Source of the DNA: Neospora caninum Liverpool
Taxonomy: Eukaryota > Apicomplexa > Conoidasida > Eucoccidiorida > Sarcocystidae
Length of the DNA stretch: 64,000 nucleotides
Reading direction: 5' to 3'
NCBI RefSeq assembly: GCF_000208865.1
Contig: NC_018386.1
Coordinates: 124,001-188,000, forward strand
Of the stretch, positions 33,101-43,687 are shown piece after piece. Under the pieces are notes generated by a model. It was not told the origin of the DNA. It saw nothing but the letters and a program-made list of their open reading frames with translations, and ran no database searches. The position numbers and the translations under genes were made by a program. Every line of letters begins with the position of its first letter. The first letter of the stretch is position 1.

Positions 33101-34409
33101 GACATGAAAGAGTAGGCATGAGCGAGAGAGAGTGCCGTATTGTAGCTCTGGACAGAGAGCTCGCCCGACGTAAAAGGCCAGACCGCGAGATTGACCGTCG
33201 AAGTCGAACCCAAAAGATCGTGGCAAAGAGCGTTCATGAAGGCCCCGAGTCCCGACCCGGTTCCGCCTGCATGATAGAAGAACATGGTAAGACGCGGAGC
33301 CCGAGTCTCTTCCCAGTCTGTGACGAGTCATGAACCTTCATGCAACACTTCTTTTTCAGGCATAAGCCGACGGATGCGAAAGTGGATGCACACCGGAATC
33401 ACGAAACAGTCACCCTAGCTGACAACCCAGTTGTGGTGTCGCGATACAACTTGGCCCCAGTGAAAACGTCTTTTCTAGGCTCGTCCGGGTTGCCCGGCTT
33501 GTGAAGAGCGACAACTCAGAGTCTTCGCAGGACGGCGTGGTCTTTGCGGCTTCCCCCGGGGCTGTGTGCTAGCGAGAACACTTTCAGTCGATGCTCAGTA
33601 GACGACGAGAAAAGAATGATCTGTCTGACGCTCCGCGAGGTTTCCTCGTTTCTATTTCCCTTGTCAGCTCGCGCCCACCCTAGCACCTCCAGGCTGTTGT
33701 CTCACAGCGAAACTGCCAAACCCCACTCACCAGCAAGACTGTGGATGAGAAGGACAGACGACAGACTCTCGGCCTTTTCCAGTTCACGCTGAAGGGCTTC
33801 CGCAATGGCCTCTTCGCGGCGCGGGCCTTCACGCAGATACCCTACCGCCCAGTTGTTGCCGCACCCTGCAGCGCGAGCCCCGTAGACAGCGTTCCGTTTG
33901 CTGTACTGCCAGCGGAAATGCGTGCCGAAAGCTGACTTGTGAAGGTTTCGCGAGGCAGCGAAAGTGCGATTGGACGAAAAGAGGCTAGAATGTGCTTTCC
34001 TGTCTCTTGTGTGGGTGGAGTAAGGCGCTCCGGAGAGACACACGTCGAGAACGCCCGGTTCACTATCGATGAGGATACAGCGGGCGATTGCTGGTGCAGA
34101 GGACCACTGCGGAGAGAGGCGCCCCGAGTCTTGGGGGCTCCACGCGTCGTGGGCGACTGCCGCAGGATCCTCTCTTTTTCTGTGGAGTGATGTGAACGGG
34201 GATATTCCGGAAGAATCAAAAAACGAACCCGGAGCAGAGGCCACGACCTGGCGCGCCTCAGAATCACGGAAATATATATCGGCCAGTTTCCTGGCCCGTG
34301 CTTCGTCGCGGACACTCTGAGCGATCGAGATCTCTTCGGCAAGGCGAGAGAAAAGGGCCCCACCAAGCTGGTTGCCGCATTGGCCAAGCTGGACAGCGAC
34401 GACCGCCAT
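30126..34409 (-). CDS. TUBD1: Delta-tubulin
   Basis: A tubulin-superfamily GTPase of centrioles and basal bodies. Exons, 5' to 3': 34409-33731, 33266-33104, 32551-31522, probably 30790-30743, and 30264-30126. The protein starts MAVVAVQLGQCGNQLGG, the delta-type N-terminus. A GCGNNWAVGY segment follows, then the nucleotide loop AGGTGSGLGAF formed across the first splice, WPFTSGELSVQSYN, ENARLEELC and an RGRDIETAE block. The C-terminal exon reads ACNAYTHHYERHGL and ends AYEML-stop, matching the family's last helices. It is about 680 residues against about 450 in human, through a roughly 30-residue insert in exon 1 and Ser/Arg-rich inserts in exon 3. The junction 31522 to 30264 is not fully resolved: exon 30790-30743 fits the downstream phase but not the upstream one, so another short exon may be missing. 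An ATG 57 nt upstream (34466) is an alternative start. Confidence 0.85.
30868..30930. repeat. 21-bp tandem repeat, three copies
   Basis: Three copies of ATGCGCTCATTCAAGCAA-type units at 30868, 30889 and 30910 with few mismatches. They lie in a delta-tubulin intron. The unit length is a multiple of three, so every frame reads as a peptide repeat, but I find no coding support. Confidence 0.85.
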
Positions 34410-36800
34410 TGTTGGCCTGGACGGCGACGCATCTACAGACCAGAAACTCCGCGATGCTACTGTCATGCAACTCCCTGGGAGACTCCAGAGATCGGGTCCG
34501 GCGCTGCGCTATGCAGATTTTTCGCGACGGTTCCAAGGCGATCGCACCGCATGACGCCAAATCTGGGAAATGAACCGCTATGTGCCAGGAAGCCCGGACG
34601 GCGGTGCCGCAACGGTGCTCCGTCGCTGTTATGATACTCGCGAAAGCGCTGGAACAGCTTGGTTCTCCAGGGAAAGCCTCACGCGACAGAATGAGAAAAC
34701 AGGCAGCAGGCGGAGATCGGAATGCGTCCGTTGGAGGGACGAGAAGGGGACTCAGCCTTCGGCCGCCGAGGTCACCTCTCGGCTGTTGCCTCCCGCGTGA
34801 GCGGTGGGGGGGAGCAAGACCCGGACTTTTGACTGGCTTCAACTTTCACTTCCAAGGCTTCACTTTTGACGGGGCTCTCCAAGTAAAACAAAAAGTGCTC
34901 ATGCATGTTTTCTCCCAGCGCATGTGCATATACGGCCGAGTCCCCAGTCGCCTTACACACACACTCTCGACCCGACACTCCCACGGCCGGAGAAATGTAA
35001 GGGCGCGACGCACTGCAATTGACCAGAGTTGGCTACGACCCTTTCTCTCTTAGGTGGGGTGAGTGAACATTTCTAGCAGACCCTCTGCGGGGCACAAGGG
35101 CTAAAAAGGAAAGTTTACTAGGTTTTAGTTGTCAAGATCGACCGTGGGGATTTACCTCGCACTTGTCTTGTGTGGCCAATGCAGGCGATGATGAGTGAGT
35201 GTTGCGTAAGGTGCGGGCCGGTGAGGTGAGAGTGGCATCGTTGTTGTTCACCACTTTTCAGACCCCATTCCATTTTATCGTACCTAGCGCACTCTGCGGG
35301 TATTAGCCTTTAACATTCACGGGAACCCTTTATTTCCTGGCGTAGGTCTGAAGTTCCATGCAGGTGAGAGGAGGCTCAGGACCGGCCACAAGACACACGA
35401 AACGCGCACCTCTGCGCGGAACTCCGAGCAGGTCGGAGACACCATCGGCCGGTGAATTTGGAGGGAACCGGAAACTTTGGCAGGATGCAGATGAAAAACC
35501 TGTGCTTAATCATGACGCGGAGCTGAGTCCGGGGCATGTTTGTAAGCGATAGGCCTCCATTCCTCTTTTCCCCTTTGTAACTACGGGCCCTCGCCTCGAT
35601 GCCTCGTCTTCGGGGGAAGTAGCACCCACACTCTCTGGTCAACACATCTTTGCAGAGGGGATCTTGCCGCAAGGCGCGTCGTGCTTTCACACTAACGGCA
35701 GCTTTCACATATATTTACGCTAAACTCTGATGCCTGTCTCGAATGGGACTACGTGCGAGGGTTGTTTCCCCGATGGTTCGCCGCGTGAATAGCAGCCCAT
35801 CTAAACGAACGAACCGTCTTGCTTACTAACACTGGTGCCCAGTGCAGGGAGTGGTCGAAAAGCGAAGCAGCTTTGAAATTGATGTTGCAATGAACGTAGA
35901 GAAGAGTTTAGACTTTCTGTGTCCACTTAGCTCTTTCGAGTATGCCACTGATGTCCCTTTGTCTTCGCCTGAGCGCGTAGCAGCTTGGTTGCAGATTCGC
36001 GGTTCAACTCACGTGCGAAGGCTCACGAGCAGGGCTTCAGATATGGAGCTGGGTTCACATAGGAAGCGGACACTCAAATGCATCTTCTTTTCTCTGGAAT
36101 GTTAGAGAGCACTGTTCTTGCCAGGGAGGAGTCAGGCAGTTTCATGGTCACGGAAGATTGGCCGACGTCCAGTGAAATTCGGAATCAACTGCTTTGGTGC
36201 ACTTTTTGAACACTTGACGGCGTGCACATACGTACATGGAAGATCTACTCAACTGCGGGGGACGGATGTTCCTTCGACATCGAAAAAGGGTCTTCCGCCT
36301 TCAGAATCTTTTCGAGGATACGAGGTGCGCTTCGACCCTCAACAGACAAAGCAAAAATGTTGCATGCGCGTTGTCCAGGCATGAACGCAGCTTTTTCTTG
36401 CAGGCCTGGTCAAGCAAAACCACTCACTTCCTTAGGTTGCGCCGAGGAACCCAGAGCAGCTGCTAAAACGAAAGTCCGCAGTTTCTGCTGCTCGTACATC
36501 GGTAGAACGCCCAGTCTTGAAAAGAACGTTTGGTAGCGCAGCAGTTGACACAGAGTCGACTCTCCCTAGGTTGACGAATTCCGGATGCTCAGTTTTTCCA
36601 GAGGCCAGATATTTCCTCCTGTTGTCGCTAAAAGGTTCACTTTCTCCCCTTGGACATTCGGTACGGTTCGAGATATCCGAACCTGGCTCCAGCTTCACCA
36701 GAAACAGAACAGATTTGTGTGCACTTGCTTCCAAGGCTCAGCAATGTATCCTAATGCTGTCTTGAAACAGTAGCCTCTCTCTGCCCAGGGGATCGGCAAA
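34410..36800. other. Head-to-head intergenic region, delta-tubulin / ROP pseudokinase
   Basis: A 2.4-kb region that should carry two divergent promoters. An ATGCATG word lies near 34902 and TGCATGC at 36361. Only short open frames occur and none is recognisable. No repeat array or RNA gene seen. Confidence 0.6.
36361..36367. promoter_or_regulatory. TGCATGC word upstream of the ROP pseudokinase
   Basis: TGCATGC lies 434 bp before the start codon. This word is a reported cis-element in Toxoplasma promoters and an ApiAP2-type target. It also occurs in introns of this window, so position is the only specific support. Confidence 0.3.
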
Positions 36801-38666
36801 ATGCACAAGTTAACGCGAAGACTCTCGCTGTGTGTGTTTCTGGCAACTGTCGTTCTGGCGAGTGCCATGATAGCGGCGCTGGGCGACGATGCGGAGCCGC
36901 CTGCTTTGGAGCCTCCGACTTTCGAGGGCGCGGAGGCGACCGCAAATCCTCGGAGAGGAGAGATGACGTCGTTAGAAAGAGATGGAACGCTGTCGCTGGA
37001 GACAGAAGTGAAACTGCCGGCGGAAGGACGGTCTCCGCCCTCCACATACGACTTTTCTTCTGCCTCTTCCGCCTTTCAAAAGTGGGCAAGCGACATGGGA
37101 GCACCTAGAAAGAAAGTGCGAGACCTGCTGGTCGTGAAGGGAGAGAGAGAAGGAAAAGGGGCCCGAAGGGGGGAGGGCAATGCAACCGACGAGATTGCAG
37201 CAGACGAAGGGAATGAGATAGAAGAGGTGATTCTCCCCCCGCTCTCGAAATTTCTCGAGAACGAACACTACACTGCGGTAGCCCAGGTTCTCAATGGCAT
37301 GCAAGACAGATACGAGCACTACCTCAGCGCGACTGTGTTGGAAGAGACTCGGGCGTTCCTTGACAAGGTGAAAGACCTCCGGAGCTCCCACATCGAACGG
37401 TTTAACAAAGTCGTCGGCAGCAATCAATTTGCGTACCTTCGTCCCCTACGGTACTCTCGACTGCCACGCCCTACTAGAGAGGAGTTGCGCGGTCTGTACC
37501 CTGAGCACAACGCAGTGGCTGAGCAGCACTGGCAAAATGCGTGGGGAAACCACTTCGCGTCGGGAGAAGTTGTGAAAATCAAGAGACTCAACATGATCAA
37601 CTACGGCTTCGCAAGCGCCACGTACGCCGTCAAGCGCGTTTTCCCGTACAAACTCGACCCCGACGATCGCCAGTCACGGACCCTTGATCACGACGGAGCC
37701 CTCAAGGTGTTTCTTGTGAAGCGAAATCGAATTGAAACGGAACTCGCCGAAGAACTCCTCCTCCACCAGACACGCGCCTGGCGCTTCTTCCCTCCCGAAC
37801 GAGCAGAGCAACTGGCCGCAACGGAAGGCCTCCTGATTCCTGTGTCTCTGGTCAAGCTCGTGGACGACGACGAGGAGATCAGCCGGACGGAAGATAGGAT
37901 CGACGACCTGTTGGGACCCAAGGGGGACGTCCTCAATGCTTTCCTCCTCTACCCGCGTTCCTACGCATGCAGCCTCAAATTCTTCCTCATCTCTTGGGGA
38001 CGAACCGACCTCTTAATCAAGACAGCACCCATGAAAGCGATGATCTCCATCAGCATTCAAATGGTCTACGCGGTCGCGTCGCTCCACAGCTACGGCTTAG
38101 TGCACGGACACATTCGGCCGAGCAGCTTCGTCATGACGGCAGACGGCAAGGTCTTGTTGACAGATTTCCACACGACCGTCGAAGAAGGCTCCAAGCTTAG
38201 CTGCTTCCACAAAACCGTTCCATCAGATGCAGACTTAAACTCGTCTCCTGAGGAGCTGGAATGCACACATCACGGTCCAGGCCAGGAGTTCGAGGCGTCC
38301 TTCGCCTTGGACGCTTGGCGTCTCGGAGTGAGTCTGTACAAACTCTGGTGTCGGGAATCCTGGCGTGAACCAAAAGCAGACGAGCCGTGGGCAGAGCATC
38401 TGAGCACGAGGCAAGTCGCCTTTCTCAAAGCCCAGAAGCGCGGTCGCACCACGCGCTCGCGCCTGGACCTCGAACACTGCAGAACGGACACGCCCTCCTT
38501 CATTCTTCGCCTCATCCAGCAATTCCTTGAACCTAACCCAGATGCCCGCCTCACGCCTACCGATGCTGTCAAGGGAACCGGACTCTTTCGGCACATGGAG
38601 AGGAGGATGCAAGTCGTCCACGAGATTCGCGAGACCATGATGCGGCAGCGCAGCGCCGAGCTCTAG
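36801..38666 (+). CDS. Rhoptry kinase-family (ROP) predicted pseudokinase
   Basis: A single exon of 621 residues, typical of ROP kinases among otherwise intron-rich genes. Residues 1-27 form a signal peptide (LCVFLATVVLASAMIAA), implying entry to the secretory route and rhoptries. A Glu/Lys-rich region of about 200 residues precedes the kinase fold (about 250-610). The glycine loop is degenerate (NYGFASATY), and the beta-3 lysine is kept (ALKVF, K302). The catalytic loop is HGHIRPSS instead of HRDLKPEN, so the catalytic Asp and metal-binding Asn are both lost (H437, S442). The DFG motif is DFH (455-457). Helix F keeps DAWRLGV. ROP family members act in the host cell or on the vacuole membrane; several are pseudokinases that scaffold or modulate partners. 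I infer that this one is inactive. I cannot assign a ROP number. Confidence 0.85.
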   Translation: MHKLTRRLSLCVFLATVVLASAMIAALGDDAEPPALEPPTFEGAEATANPRRGEMTSLERDGTLSLETEVKLPAEGRSPPSTYDFSSASSAFQKWASDMGAPRKKVRDLLVVKGEREGKGARRGEGNATDEIAADEGNEIEEVILPPLSKFLENEHYTAVAQVLNGMQDRYEHYLSATVLEETRAFLDKVKDLRSSHIERFNKVVGSNQFAYLRPLRYSRLPRPTREELRGLYPEHNAVAEQHWQNAWGNHFASGEVVKIKRLNMINYGFASATYAVKRVFPYKLDPDDRQSRTLDHDGALKVFLVKRNRIETELAEELLLHQTRAWRFFPPERAEQLAATEGLLIPVSLVKLVDDDEEISRTEDRIDDLLGPKGDVLNAFLLYPRSYACSLKFFLISWGRTDLLIKTAPMKAMISISIQMVYAVASLHSYGLVHGHIRPSSFVMTADGKVLLTDFHTTVEEGSKLSCFHKTVPSDADLNSSPEELECTHHGPGQEFEASFALDAWRLGVSLYKLWCRESWREPKADEPWAEHLSTRQVAFLKAQKRGRTTRSRLDLEHCRTDTPSFILRLIQQFLEPNPDARLTPTDAVKGTGLFRHMERRMQVVHEIRETMMRQRSAEL

Positions 38667-38711
38667 CACAGAGCGCCGAGCTCTAGCACAGAGCGCCGAG
38701 CTCTAGCACAG
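38652..38711. repeat. 20-bp triplication over the ROP stop codon
   Basis: Three perfect tandem copies of AGCGCCGAGCTCTAGCACAG. The first contains the last codons and the TAG stop (38664-38666). Copies two and three lie in the 3' UTR, out of frame with the first. Confidence 0.95.
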
Positions 38712-41004
38712 CGATACGGAAACCACCACAAAACCGCACTCGCGGATACAGACTCGGCGTCTCGTGCAGAGCAGCGGAATACTTCCAAATCTTGTCCAGC
38801 TACGGCAAAAAAAAATAAATTCATAACCGGCGTGTTTCGCCCTTGAATGCCGCAGCACAACCAAGCCTTGGCAGAGGACTTGATCGTCTGGGCCGCATAC
38901 GTTGCTACCCCAGCGCTCAATTATGTCTAGTTTTTCTTTCCCATTTTCAAGGCTCTGCACACCGCAAGCGAAGTAGCGTGTTGTTCCTCGGCAACCGACA
39001 TCTATATATATATATATATATATATACATACATGTCTGCAGGTCGTGAGATACGGGGAGGTACAGAAGTCGTAGAAGGAGGGGCGGATTGACCGTTTGTT
39101 TTTCCCGAGTGACCGGATCGTGACACAGCAGGCAGCTGACAGGACGCCGCCGGGATGATGTTTTTCCGCTTTGGCACGGGTACGATTCCGCTACACCATG
39201 TACCGTGGACGATGCCTCTACGCTTTTGACGTGGAAAATGTCTTTTTCCCCCAAACAAACAGCTTGTCGTTTCGGAAGATTGTCAGTAGGCGTGAGTGTC
39301 AACTCAACCGTTTTTCCTTCGTGCACTCACCAGGGGAAAAAGGAACAGAGCTCCCAGCAACCCTCAAAACACTGCTGCGCTGCGTGCAATTCTGCTGGGC
39401 AGATCAATCACTACAACGCAGTTACGAAGCGTCACTGCTTCAGGCGGTTGAGACGCACGTTCAGACCTTGATCAGCCGGAAGCGGAATCTGAAAGTGCGA
39501 CACGCAACTCGGTGCCTTTTTCGCGCCCGGGGTTCTGTGCATTTGAACTGCATTCTTCTGCAGTGTGATTGCCCGTGACAACAAATTAACTGCAGTGTAA
39601 GCAGCTGCGATTCTCTCAACGATCTGCAGACCGGCACTCTTCCAGGCTCTGTTGCTCATGGACACACATGTGCTACGAATAGACAGCAGCCGATGCATCA
39701 TCCCATACGCGATGGCGCCTAAACATCACCTGGACGCATGTAGATTACCTGTGACTGTGATCCGGCCCGCTCCCGACGGCAAGTCGCAAAGCAAGGCAAC
39801 GCTCCGGATGAACCAGAAAACAGAAAAGTACGGAGAACACGGCGCATTACGTAAGATATTCTCGAAGCCATTTACAATTCTACATCTGCACATTGTGTCG
39901 AAGCAGGGTGGATAACGATGCACGTTACATTCTATCTCTAAATTAGATAGCGGTCTGAGGTTCGCTGGGGGTAAATTCGTGTTCCGTGGTTGCCTGATGG
40001 CCACCTTCTCGCGAATCCGTTCTCATACTCCGTGCGACACGACGAATCTACGTGAAACTTGCAGGTTGAAATTCTCAAGTGGCTGTAGACAGTGTGTTCC
40101 AAGAGGAGCGTAGGCGCGTAGGCTCTGTGCACTTTCTGCTACGCGCATCGACATTCAAATTCCTAGCAAGATCAGAGGGTTCGCCAGAAAACCGGACGCT
40201 CTAGTCTTTGTCTATGGGAAAGCACGAAGCCATGCTGGCCTCCATGATTCAACAGCAGGCTATAATCCCACGTTCTTGTGTGCGCGCACAACTCACACTT
40301 GGGACAGGAGCCATCCGCTCCTGTGCAGAAATTGTTTCTCTCGGCACGACAAACTCACAGAATCCTAGATCGTTTCCGTGCAGGTGGTTGTCAATGCAAG
40401 GACTCCCATTTTTTAATGTGCAGCAGGGAGTATAGCTTTAGTTGTTATCTGATTTCTGTTGCATTGCACGCCGTTGCGGTCTGTGTACCCAGTGCGTGCA
40501 CCGTCTGTACAAATACAAATAATCCTAGTCAGCCAAGCGTTCTTTATATTTGTCTCACCGAGGCTGCGTACGTCAACACGAACTGCCTCGCATCCCCTAA
40601 AAATATACGCACCTCTTTGTAGTTGTCTCTTGCACATGCCCGCGAGCCTACAAAACATGTCGCTGCGAGAAGAGGAGAGCCAGGGACTTGGCTCACTTGA
40701 CTCCGACATTTCCTGCTTTACAAAGCACCCCACCTCGAGTTCCCCATTTGCCTTTCGTGAAAGGGACACGCCATTGAGGCGGGGGACCTCTTAACTGCCT
40801 CTACCGCTCTTTGTCTTTCATTCCGGGAGACAGACTAACGGCACGTTACACCCTGACGGCGCCAGCAAGGCTTCTCGTCCTCTGACTCGCCCCTCTCCGG
40901 CCGCTGCCTTGTAGACCGCGTTTTCTTGCCCTCCTTGTTGGGAACAACACGAAACACGTATTCATCGCTTCACAATCTCAAACGCACACCAACTTGAAAA
41001 CGCA
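38712..41004. other. Convergent 3' spacer, ROP pseudokinase / AIFM3-like gene
   Basis: About 2.3 kb between two gene ends. It contains a TA run near 39003-39027. A 135-codon frame (39171-39578, +) and others are open but show no family signature. No RNA gene seen. Confidence 0.6.
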
Positions 41005-43643
41005 TCAAACCAGTCGCTTGACAGTCTTGGTGGCCGCCGCCTCCTGCAGGCGACACAGGGAGACACACGAGAGAGACCAGATGAGACCCGCACGACGGCC
41101 CAGGTTCACGTTTCAGGAGCGACGCGCGCAGGAAAAGGCAGCCTGACCGTACGCCCCCGTGCCAGGACACCCACCGACGCCGCCTGCATGCACCGTGAAG
41201 AACACGGTTGCCGCGCGGACACAGCACACACAACGTGCGCCGCTGGGACAATCTCTTACCTTGGCCAGCGCCACAACATCTTGGGAGTTCTTCAGACCTT
41301 GACGCAACTCTCGTGCGCCGCTGGGACAATCTCTTACCTTGGCCAGCGCCACAACATCTTGGGAGTTCTTCAGACCTTGACGCAACTCTCCGGGCGACGG
41401 CATCAAATTCTGCTCGAGAAGCTCCACCGCCGCCACGGCGACCGGATCGCGAGCCATCGTGCACACGGCTGTGACCTGGAAGAACGAAAAAGTGGAAGTG
41501 GGGAGACGTCGATCCGCGCACGCCCGCGAAGGAGGCAAAGCGTCGAAACACTGAAGATCGCCGCAGTGCGCCTCTCGCGCAGTGGCGAAATCGCGACCGC
41601 TCGTTTGCAAACGGTGGCGCGATGTCAAACACCAGAGGGAGGACGAACAGGGCGACTCGACACGGAGCGTCTCAAAAACACGGGGCGGACTAGGAAGGAG
41701 CGAACAGTGTGAACAGGAACCTTACGCCAAACGACAGAAAGAAGTGAAGAAATGCGCCCCAACTCTCCACAGTCCCGGCCAGGTCACCCGCCAACCCACG
41801 ACGAAGGCGATTGCACCCGCCGCAGATATAAAAAAGGTGAGGCCCGCGAGAGAGGACACGGGACGAGGAGACGGAGACACGAATATGGCGAGAAGATTAA
41901 GACGCCAGGGAGAGACGGAGGAAAGAGAAAAGGGGAATAGGAGCAAAGAAGAAACGCGTGTGTTCCCCTGTCTTACGCGGTCATCCTTGACATAGTAGGC
42001 AACAAACTCTTGCTTGTCAATGTCGCCCTCGACAATAACCTCTTCGAAGCCGCTGCCGACCCATCCTGCAAATCTGTCCAGAAGCGAAGCGCAAAAAAGA
42101 ACACCGCCAAAGCCAGTGCAAAACGTAGCAACCTAAAGAGGACACAAAACGCTTGAAAGCATCAAGCGACGCACGCGACACACGAAACACGGCTCCTCGA
42201 CGAATGAAGAAAAAGTCGACAAATGAGGCGCATCCATCCTTCTCCCCTCCAGATTGTACTCAGCACAAAAACGTGCCGGGGAACGCGGGAAGCGGCCTCC
42301 CTAACGCTTCGCGAGAGGTCGGCCCTCAAGCGGTTTGCAGTTTCGTTGCTTCCCTCGCGAAAGGACGTGTGAACTGGTTTGCTCACCGCATCGCTTTCCC
42401 AAAAATCATCGTCCAGAAGAAGGGAATCTGCGTGAATGGCACGTGTCGACCGAGCATGTTGAGAGCCGCGACTCGCCCCTGCTGCATCGCCACAGCCCAG
42501 TGCTCCACACGGATCTCCTCGCCTGCGGAGAAACATTCGACGGCAGAAAGAAGGGACTGCCGGGAGAAAAGGTCCACCCAGCACTCGCCGCTTGAGACAA
42601 GACGGGAAACCGGCGCCGCGAGGACAAGCGCGAAACGCGCCGGAAGAAGGCCTCCCTGGCCGCTGCGCGGCACCGCAAGAGCCGCGAGGCGTTTCTGCCC
42701 AAAAATGCGAAAAATGGAGCCCAAGTGCGAGAGGTGAAGAGGGTCCTCGCCCCGCCGTCGAGATCGCGTCGCAAAGGTAAGCGAGATTCAAAACGAACAT
42801 CATGATATTCACTTTGGTAGTCTAGGTAAGAGAAGCTGGCGACGTGCAGGCGTTGCAGGACGCCACGCGTACGGTGGGGCGAATACGACGGAGCCCAGAC
42901 GGAAGCACGCGGGGGTGCACTACGAAAGCACAGGGCACAGACGACTAACGGTTGCCGCGGAAAAGACCACGAGAGTGAGAAAGCCGAGCTCCAAATGTGT
43001 TCGGCAGGGCACACACGAACGGAAGGACGAAGCGAAACTACGGAGGCGACGCGCGAACACGCAGACGGCCGGTCTCCAAGAGAGCATCCCGGGCGAGGAA
43101 AAGACCTTACCCGTCTTCACATATGGGTACGTGGCAATGTCACCGGCCACGTAGACATCCGGGTTGGAAGGAAGTCTGCACACATCAACGCAAAGCATCT
43201 TCACAACAAACATGCAAGATGCAATCTCTCTACGCCCGTCCTCAGTCCATACATTTATACCCATATTTATACATGCATATACATGTATACATACCCACAT
43301 GTATATATATATATATATATATTGCGGTATACGCACATCGCTAAACACATGCGTGAGTGTTTAAGTAGATGTGTATAGAGAGATAAATATGTATGAATAT
43401 ATCTAGAGGACAAAACCGCATGCAGAGTGGTAATAGACCGCTCCACACAGTTACCACCTCCGCGAGCAGACCACCGCTCAAGTACGCAAAAGAAATTTGC
43501 AGATGCCTCACCACCCCCGTGGAACTATTCTTTGAACGCATGAACGTCTTCAGCGTGGCGAGCTGCTCATGCGAAAGATGGCAAATCGCACGCTTCTTCA
43601 ACCCAGAATCACAAACCCGTACACCTGGAAACGCACCGCGTCC

Positions 43644-43687
<44 letters not shown>

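Noticed and set aside
38703..39578. Open frames of 135-207 codons on both strands downstream of the ROP gene
   Set aside because: They overlap a TA run, have no domain signature and lie where two 3' UTRs are expected.
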